From Lottia gigantea (Eukaryota; Mollusca; Gastropoda; Lottiidae): 64,000 nt of DNA. Under the pieces are notes generated by a model. The model saw only the letters and a list, made by a program, of their open reading frames with translations. It was not told where the DNA came from and did no database searches. The DNA lies in the NCBI RefSeq assembly GCF_000327385.1, contig NW_008710779.1:483347-547346 (forward strand). Direction: 5' to 3'. The position numbers were made by a program, and so were the translations under genes. How positions within the stretch are numbered: position 1 is the first letter of the stretch; each line of letters begins with the position of its first letter. Shown here one piece after another: positions 55,935-64,000 of the stretch.

Positions 55935-58900
55935 CTAACTTTCTAATTCACTTCGTATGCGACATGTATGTTCTGTTAATTCAGATAGAAGACGATTTAA
56001 GTTTTTCATTTGAGAATTATCATAATTCATTACACTTTGTTCCATATGTTCTATACTCCATATATAATATTTACGTGCCTTTTCCAAATAAACGAGTCTA
56101 TTAGGTTTAACACTACCAGTTAATGTTCGGATCAAAATTTTCCTTTTGTTCAGTAAATAGTTCAGATGATCAGTTAAATATGACAGTCTGGATGATGGAC
56201 CTGATAAATTTTGTTTCTCTTTATAAGCATCGAGTATATCATGTTTAATATTCAGTAAAGACTTATATAACTGTTTAGTCAAAAAAGTATTTAGATACAT
56301 GAAACAGTCTCCTGTAGCATACAAACAGTTCATTTCATAATCAAAGAGTAAAGATGGCGGCAACCTTTGATTTGGTCTGTATAGAAAATGACTATCTTGT
56401 AATTCCATGATCAATTCTGTTTCAACGTGTAGCAAGGCTGATCTTAAAGTTTCTTCATCTGGGGAATCAGAATTCTGATTACATGATAGATTTTGAGATA
56501 AATTTTCCAAACAATTGCGAATCACTTCAAGTTCTTGTTTGACACTAGTGTATTTATTGCTTGTAGGAGGTAAGGGGAAAGTGGGGCAACTATATTTTAA
56601 TTTAATCAATCTCAACCGTTCTTCATAAGCTTCAGACACATGTGGAATATCAGCCTCTATTTTTGGTTCTTTCTTATAGAAGTTCTCGCAGGAATTCTGT
56701 GATTCCATTATGTTTCCATTTGCTATCTTATTCAATGTGCTATCTTCAATATGTTCTTCATAGTCATGTGCAGGGGAGAATTCTTCTGAGCTATTAAAAT
56801 GCACTTTTTCCAGTGAACTGATAGGTTTATCATCAGTTACAGGGGTCAAATCTACAGGACTTGGTGTAGGGCTTTTAAGCTGTTTAGGTTGGTCTGACTG
56901 ACTAGGACTGCTATCACTGTAAGCTAGAGAACTACCGTTTTTGTTTGGACTGCTACCAAATTGTTTGACATCAGAGATATGGTCCATGTTCTCTTCTTCT
57001 TTTACATCTGAACAATTGCTAAATGAATTTGATTCTTCTGTTTTACTAAGTTGTGTTTCAGTAGAGGAACAGTTTGTATGGTATACTTCCATTTCTTTGT
57101 AAGAAGGTTTTTCCTCCTGTTCTAACAAACTTGTGTCTAGTTTATCTGAAGAGATCGTACTAGATGATTCTGGAACATCACTTTGTTTATGTGGTGATAA
57201 ATCACACACCTGAATACCATTAGCAGTCGATTTTCCCGCATTTAGATCTGGCTTCATGTCAATGATTAATTCATTAGAGTATTCATCATCATCATCATCA
57301 TCATGCAAATCTTTAGCACAACAATCATTTGGTGATGATGCAGTAGTGAGATCATTTTGCAATATTGGTTGGTCACTTAGCCATGAATATTTAGAATCTG
57401 ATGCACTGGATTCAAAAATACTTTTTAATCGTTTAACATCATTATCATCTTTATCATCACAAGAATTGCGTCTTTTTGCTGGAAGAACATCATCTTGGTT
57501 ATTTTCAACTGGAACTGATTCCATTTTTTTATCATTCCCTTTCACATTATCATCTTTAAATAACTCAATATGTTCCAAATATTTCTTAACAGATTTATGT
57601 TTTTTATTTGAAATATAAGCTGCCAAATCATCTCTCTCTATAATGCAGGTTTTACAGTTAGTTAAGCTAGCTTCAGCCACCTGGAAAGAGAAACGTTGAA
57701 GAAGGTAAATTAAATCTGTCAAATTCTAGTGTGCATGCATAAGCTAAAGATTGAAATCTTTGTTTCCATTTCCTACCCTTTTCATCTTTACAATGTCAAG
57801 CTATTAAGAACTTTGTACTTATACCTTGACTGAAATGTTCACATTTCTTGTATCATAGAAGTTTGTAGATGAAGTTATTTGATTGGATTGTTCACTAGCA
57901 AATACAGGCAAGCAGAGGTCTGCAGAAAGCCTGTGAACACAAAGCCATAATGTTTACAGCCTTTCTGTTGAGGGCTCTGATTGGCTGTATTTGCTGGCAA
58001 ACAATCCAATCAAACTGTTGCATTCTATGATACAAGAATAGTGGCTATTGCAGTCAAGGTATAAGTACGAAGTTTATAATGACTAGACCTTCCCAAAATA
58101 AGCCTTTTTGACTCCATATATCTCTAATTATTTTGGCGTATTGCATCATGATAACTTTTTGAAAATTACATATAGTTTCTACCCTACCTCCTTTGGTGGT
58201 TACTGATACCCTTAAGGGATACTATTACTAGTATGGTAAGCTATTTTGGAATCAGGGATTAATGGGTATGGATGTTTTAATGTACATCATAATGACATAA
58301 ACAGATGATAGAACTTCTTGTAATGTTAATTACAACTGAACATCTTTTCAAAATATAAGGGATCATAATTAATCATCTTACCCTTTTCAAATCAACTAGT
58401 TCTACTTTTGGTTGAAACTTAAAGTTCATCTTGTTCACATCTTTATTTTGAACTAACTGATTCTCTTTCAGCCATTTCTTCCACTGTCTCTGGCTTGAAT
58501 AAAGTCCCTCAAGTTTTTGACTACACTGAATGTTCGGTTCATTAATAGCTACAGGTTTTTCACTGCTAGCTGAAGGATGTTCACTGCTAGCTGAAGGATT
58601 TTCACTATTGGCTACAGGTTTTTCACTGTTTGCTGAAGGATGTTCACTGCTTGCTGAAGGCTGTTCACTGTCGGCTACAGGATGCTCATTACTAGAAAGT
58701 TTTCTATTGTATACAGAGCACTCACTGCTGAATACAGCCTCGTCATTGCTGGTTACAGTGTCTTCAATCTTGGTAACAGATTGTTTGGTACTAAATATAG
58801 AGTGATCAACAGAATGTTCTGCACTGTTTACAGAATGAGTTGTCTGTTCAAGCAGATGATGGGAGCTATTGTCATTGGTAGCAGGATTTTTTGTGATAGT

Positions 58901-61900
58901 TTTTTCCGAATTTGTCCCATTTGAAGAAGTATTAGCTTGATCTGACATGTGTTGAGAATACGAGACAGAATTTGGCCAGAGAGTTTGTCTAGGATCATTT
59001 TGACTTTGTGTGTATTGCACAGTTGATGAGTTTATTTTAGAGGGATCTTGTTTTTGTCGATAATCAACGTCGCCATAGCAATTAACTGTTATATTACTGT
59101 TATCAACATCACATATTTTTGACCGCTGATACTTTTCCAAACCAGTCCTATCAACAAGTGACTTGGAAAAATACGGATCTGAAATATTTTTGTCAGGATG
59201 AGAATTAGGAGACTGACTGATTTTTTGAGGACTGGCTTCTCCAGTGAAATTAAACTTAGAAATAACATCCTGTAAGTCACCTAAATTCTGCAGTTGTGCT
59301 GCCAGACTTTGAACATAGCTTGTGTCCTTTTTAGTCTCATGTTTGATGGGTGACACTGTTTCTGCAGGAGATTCCACCATTTTTGTTGGACTAGAGCAGG
59401 ATTGTGATTTCTGGCCTAAATTTTCAGTGCTGTCATATCCTGAATGAGGTCCAAACATTGTACCCATCTCCTGTACAGATTCTTTTGGAGGTTCATTAGA
59501 AGTTGGAGCTTTGCCGAAAAGTTTATTCACTGTTTTGATCATTTCTGCCATATTGGTTTGAGCAGGAGTTGGTTGAAGCTTCTCAACTTTTGGAGGTGTC
59601 ACTGGCAAATTAGTCAAACTATCTTCTTCTACTGTGGTGGACTGAGGAGTTGAAGTATCAGACACAGAAAAGTCCAACTTTTCAATAATTAAGTTATTTT
59701 TTCTCATCTGGGTTTGGCCAGTGGACATTGTTACTGTTCCTTTTTTCTTTTTTCTCATAAATGGGTGAAGTGGTTTCTCTCCAAGTTTCTGTGGCAAATC
59801 AGACTGTGATGAAATGGAATTTGTTGATGATCCTGAGGAATATATAGATTGACCATGAGCTGATCTGCGAGGATCTGATATAGAAGACTGTCTTGAAATC
59901 ATATCTGGGTTAGCTGTCGGAAAGCTTGATTTTACACCTGTGTCAATCAGTAATTCAGGTCTCAAATAACCAGGTTTCTCATTGTACGTGTCTTTGAAAC
60001 CTTCCTTCATGATTAAAGGATTGATTGATGGTTGTAAGGATTCTTCCATGTTAAATCCTGCATTTTGAATTGGTATTGGAGATTGATCTAGACTGGTTCT
60101 CTTAAGAGCTTGATTTCGTGCGCCATAGGTACCTGGTCTGAATGGCAGACCCTGATCTGAGGAACGACGTCTGTTGCCAAATGTAGAAGATGAGGAAGAT
60201 GATGTGGTATTAGATAAACTGGAAATCAATGTTGTCTTTGTTTGTATTTTGGTAGCTTTAATAAAAGAGACAACTGCGACTGGTAGACAATGTCTTGGTC
60301 TATTAATTGGCAAAGCATCATCGTCATATTCATACAAATAAATCTGAAATAAACATATTACAAATAATTAATCATTCTGAAATAGCAGCTAGTGATATCA
60401 GCTTCTCAAAATAAAAAAAAAACTCTTGGTTCAAACATAACATACCCTTAAAATTGACATCTTTCCACTTTTTAAACATTTTCACAAGCAAATATCAATG
60501 ATTGTCATGTCATGATATTACTTTAATTTTAATAAGCTGGAAGTGATGACAGTCTTAATTTATATGGAAGAATTTAGTTCATTTGCAGAAGAATTAGACA
60601 TCAGACTGAACTATAAAAATAAAAACAGTTAGCTGGTTTAAGTATATCTGAGTCTTTAGGATCAATAAAAGATTCAAAGTTAAGTATATACCTGTGATCT
60701 AGGAAAGAGTACATTGGGTGGATCATTATTAAGAGTAATTAAGTATATCTGAGTCTTTGGGATCAATAAAAGATTCAAAGTTAAGTAAATACCTGTGATC
60801 TAGGAAAGAGTATATTGGGTGGATCATTAATAAGAGTAGCTAAAGAACTGGTGGTAGAATCATAGTTTGGTGCTGGTTCACCCATTATATTACCCTGTGG
60901 TGGTATAGCTTTACATCTACCTAACATGTACTGAATCAAATAAGAAAATTTGTCAAGCATGGTAATTATTTTATCAATGGAAATATAGCCATAGACTTTT
61001 CTGAGAGTCCATTATGAACAAATTTTGTCTGTTTAACAGCCAATGAGGTCTTTTTGACCGAAATATTTGGTTTCATTTTGCCATTTAGACATAGAATGAC
61101 ATGTAATAGGTTTACCTATACTTAACATCCGTTACAGGTTATTGACCCTCAGTCATTTGAGCTGCCCTGACGGTCATGTCCTAACAATTGAGCCAAATCA
61201 ACAGCTCTGCCATGTCGTTTTGATTATAACCTATCAGCTTTTCACAAGTCTTGTGTCGTAAAATTATCCCTCAATAATGCAATTAGCTTGTAAACTTCAC
61301 ATGTCATTTATATATCAATATGCAACAATAATTTGTGGGAAATTTAGCACAACGCGCCAACTGAATACAAGATAGTTATACTAGATGTACCTTGAATATG
61401 ATGATGTAAGCTGATTCATCATGTTTCATTGATGGTAATTTCAATTGAACATCAGGATATTTACATATATAAATACCAAACTCATTATCACCTACAAACA
61501 ATTTGATATTTCTTTCATCATCCTATACAAAATATCTTACATGGATAATAAAAATATAGGATCTCAGCTAAGCATAGTATATATTCAGTACAAATAAGAT
61601 GTCCTGTTTGTCTACAATTGGATAAAAATATACTTGCAAAAGTGACAGCAGTCTTATTTTCTAATTTCTAAAGTTAATATTACAAAATTATCATTAGTTG
61701 TAATTACTTTAATGTTAATAATAATGATATAGGATCAGGTTCATATCATCTTCACAATATCAATCTATTATGAACTGTGTCTAATACCTTGACTGTGATA
61801 GTCACTTTTCTTGTATCACAGAAGTTTGTAAATGCAGTGATTTGATTAGATTGTGCACAAGAAAATACAGCCAATCAATGAGCAGCAAAATTGATAAAAG

Positions 61901-63088
61901 GCTTTCTGTCGTGAGCACTGCTTGGCTGCTTTTGCTGGCATGCAATCCAGTCAACTCTACAAATTTCTGTAATACAAAGAAGATGGCCATTTGCAGTCAA
62001 GATATAAGATGAAGTTCGTAATAGCTTGACATTGTGGATGTGTTCAGACTTCAGACTTCAGATCCACCATATTCTGAGGTAAAGAGGCAATAGAACCTAC
62101 CTAAAGGATTAAAAACAGATTTCTTAGCTTTTAGTCCTTCTTTTATCATCTTTGACATCAAAACCATTTCCTTAACAAACAAAAATCCATAATGATCCGC
62201 TAGCTCCCTTTGATTTCGTCCATTTTCCTTGAATTCTTTCTTTTTACAACTGAAAGGTAAGTATAAGATACATTATGAAAATATCATGCAGCACATGAGT
62301 CACTCAAAGACTATTAAAAATGGTTTGTGGACTCTCTTAAAGGAGTGCTGGGTTCGGAATCCCAATCACAGACTGGTATCAGATATTAAAGGGGTTGCAA
62401 AGATGTGTATCAGGACCATTTAAGGCTTCAATTTGCATCACTTGTAAAGCTAGAAAGGAAATAAAAGATATCATAATTACCTGTATTCCGTCTGTAATTC
62501 ACTGTTGTCTACTAACGATACTTTATCTATCGTCCAGTCTTCTTTATATCTTTCATTAATACAATTACGATTAATAATATTCATTATCTCAATCGCATCT
62601 CTACTATTTATATCAACATTTCTTAAATTACCTACAATTTAAGAAAACAGCATATCAAATATTCTGTTATCAACAAATACTGAACCTTTGGGTCTCTTCA
62701 AAAGCCTCTGATGAAACAGCATTTTATATCAAGGGCAAGGCCAGTTTAATAACTCTTATCTAATTGAATAGAGCTCATCTCATGTTGTCAGCATGTGTTT
62801 CAGATAAACAATCCTAGTCAGGACAGCATTATTGGAAATTGGGGATAAATCACCAAAATAGGATAAGACATATGAAGAAAGTAGGAAACTAACTGAATAG
62901 GAGTGAATACTAGAAAGAGTAGCAAGATGATATGTGTTTCAGACATATATCTATAAACAGGACAGCTTTTTTGGGAAAAAGAGGTATGGATTACTAATTT
63001 TAGGACTCAAAAGTCTATATTGAGCTCACCCACCTTTAGATTTGGCTACCTTAAGTTTAGGTATACTGAAGTTCTTTGACTTCTCCAT
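55935..63088 (-). CDS. DUF3715-domain protein (TASOR/TEX15 family), complete, 1,433 aa
   Basis: Exons in transcript order: 63034-63088, 62481-62631, 62101-62249, 61391-61491, 60793-60930, 58382-60343, 55935-57680; all AG/GT and in phase. The DUF3715 (degenerate PARP-like) domain spans about residues 70-230. Recognisable pieces: ELADHYGFLFVKEMVLMSKM, PLGDNEFGIYICKYPDVQLK, SAYIIIFKYMLGRCK, QIYLYEYDDDALPINRPRHC and LPVAVVSFIKA. They follow the TASOR/TEX15 order. Family knowledge: TASOR is the HUSH-complex scaffold for retroelement silencing, and TEX15 acts in germline piRNA-directed silencing. Then about 970 residues are low-complexity (Ser/Asn/Pro/Asp), with a 7-residue repeat near 745-803. Residues about 1204-1433 form a helix-rich C-terminal region (SVKPNRLVYLEKARKYYIWS) that I cannot name. 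No SPOC domain was recognised. Whether it is TASOR, TASOR2 or TEX15 is undecided. The start is the first ATG before a good donor. Confidence 0.85.
57781..58089. mobile_element. MITE family B copy 3
   Basis: ACAATGTCAAGCTATTAAGA ACTTTGTACTTATACCTTGACTG at the left and GTCAAGGTATAAGTACGAAG TTTATAATGAC at the right. The internal GAGGGCTCTGATTGGCTGTA is shared with copies 1 and 2. In the last intron of the DUF3715 gene. Confidence 0.83.
58535..58700 (-). repeat. 21-bp coding repeat (7-residue units)
   Basis: On the minus strand, inside the 58382-60343 exon, units of the form S-(A/V)-(S/N)-S-E-(H/K/N/Q)-P repeat about eight times (for example SSEHPSANSEKPVANSENPS). The frame is kept. Confidence 0.85.
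60639..60840. repeat. 101-bp tandem duplication copying an exon end and 5' splice site
   Basis: 60639-60739 and 60740-60840 are near-identical (about six differences). Copy 60740-60840 holds the last 48 coding nt of the DUF3715 exon 60793-60930 plus the donor. The other copy carries the same exon-end sequence (minus: TTTCCTAGATCACAG then gtatatac) inside the intron. Confidence 0.92.
61745..62042. mobile_element. MITE family B copy 4
   Basis: Left TTCACAATATCAATCTATTA TGAACT...ACCTTGACTGTGATAGTCAC; right GCAGTCAAGATATAAGATGA AGTTCGTAATAGCTTGACATTGTG. More diverged than the others. In the intron between DUF3715-gene exons 61391-61491 and 62101-62249. Confidence 0.78.
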
Positions 63089-64000
63089 TATTCATAACAG
63101 GCCTTAGCTTTCTATTCTGAAATATTCAAAAATATTCCTATTCAATTGATATCCACATTGTCTACAGTCTTTTGCTTCCTTGTTAGGGATTTGCTTAAAA
63201 GGAGAGTGTGTTTATGGATGGACTGAGGCAGACGAAATTCAGAATATTTTGACAGTGACAGCAGACTACACGTCCTTTGTTATTTACGCAAAGTATAAAA
63301 CTAAGCCTTACAAAGACCCTTATTAAGGCAAAACAAAAGTGTGCCATTGAAAGCGGACAAAATCCTTATAAAACAGAGCCTATTTTTTCTAACCCTACTC
63401 CAATTGACAACTCATAAGTTGGAATTGAGTCAGATAGTGCGACTGGAACCCAGCCTAATATTTTGTAGATGTACTGTACACGTCTTATTTCATAATATTA
63501 GGATCGTTACCATTTCAAAGTTCAATACTTATGCCATGAGCAGTGACAAAAAAAGACACTGACGTCTTAAATCTAAAATGTAAACTTCATTATTTTGAAT
63601 GATTTTAAGCTTTCATTTTTCATTGTCAATCATATGTTGCCAATTCAATGCAAGGGGACGTAATTCTAGCTTACGAATTAAATCTTTTCAACGGATTTCT
63701 TGAGTCATTTCGACCCATATTGACGTTTCGACCTCTGAAAAAACTGATGATCTGTCTGTCAATTTATAATAAATTAATTGCCGTCGCCCAAGGGATGTCA
63801 ACATTATATTCTAGAACCTCAAGGCACTGAGAAAAGTCAAAGAAAATCTAAATGAAAGTATTTTAGTTATGTTACTTCCCTTGACCTGGTCAAAGGCATC
63901 AAATTTAGCCTTTTATGATAAAATCCGGTATTCAAATTTGCATTGTCTACGTTTTTTTTATAAGAGATACTCTCTTATAGAAGCACTTGCCAAGGTCACA
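63089..64000. other. upstream region of the DUF3715 gene
   Basis: Presumed 5' UTR and promoter side on the minus strand. No TATA box, repeat or coding region was convincing. Two plus-strand open frames (63341-63562, 63648-63830) have no recognisable product. Confidence 0.45.

Noticed and set aside
57256-57618. 120-codon plus-strand serine-rich frame
   Set aside because: Antisense shadow of the aspartate-rich coding (GAT runs) of the DUF3715 gene's last exon.
58530-58805. 91-codon plus-strand frame with repeats
   Set aside because: Antisense of the 7-residue coding repeat.
62335-62405. GGTTCGGAATCCC resembling a tRNA B box
   Set aside because: No A box at the right distance and no cloverleaf; probably chance.

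Overview
The window is invertebrate animal nuclear DNA: AT-rich (about two thirds A+T by eye), with many short exons bounded by GT/AG introns, dense minisatellite arrays and many short palindromic DNA elements. Gene content (dystrophin, class I alpha-mannosidase, akirin, a DUF3715 protein) is bilaterian. The vertebrate-like dystrophin intron positions, repeat style and a tRNA-derived SINE suggest a lophotrochozoan, most likely a mollusc. That last step is inference, not proof.

Layout. (1) 1-33018, minus strand: the 5' part of a dystrophin/utrophin gene. I resolved 33 coding exons whose phases all interlock (about 1,695 codons). They encode the tandem CH actin-binding domain and roughly the first half of the spectrin-repeat rod. 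The gene runs off the left edge, where two large minisatellites (40-bp and 25-bp units) sit in what is probably an intron. Coding exon 1 is not securely identified. (2) 33019-38202: upstream region with a recent 431-bp tandem duplication. (3) 38203-45736, plus strand: a complete 11-exon Golgi alpha-1,2-mannosidase (MAN1A type, GH47), 624 aa. (4) 45737-52042: intergenic, rich in MITEs. (5) 52082-53650, plus strand: complete akirin, 179 aa. (6) 53960-54880: a minisatellite. (7) 55935-63088, minus strand: a complete 7-exon DUF3715 (TASOR/TEX15-type) gene, 1,433 aa. (8) 63089-64000: upstream sequence with nothing recognised.

The genes are unrelated in function: cytoskeleton-membrane link, N-glycan trimming, nuclear transcription cofactor, and a probable chromatin-silencing factor. 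In human, as I recall, UTRN, MAN1A1 and AKIRIN2 all lie on 6q, so the neighbourhood may preserve old linkage. The most unusual structural signal is that three separate tandem repeats have captured exon-intron junctions. A 61-bp array carries 14 copies of a dystrophin 5' splice site, a 46-bp array carries about a dozen copies of a dystrophin 3' splice site plus the first 17 coding bases, and a 101-bp duplication copies an exon end in the DUF3715 gene. I saw no retroviral, Polinton or other capsid-bearing element, no CRISPR array and no confident tRNA or rRNA gene.
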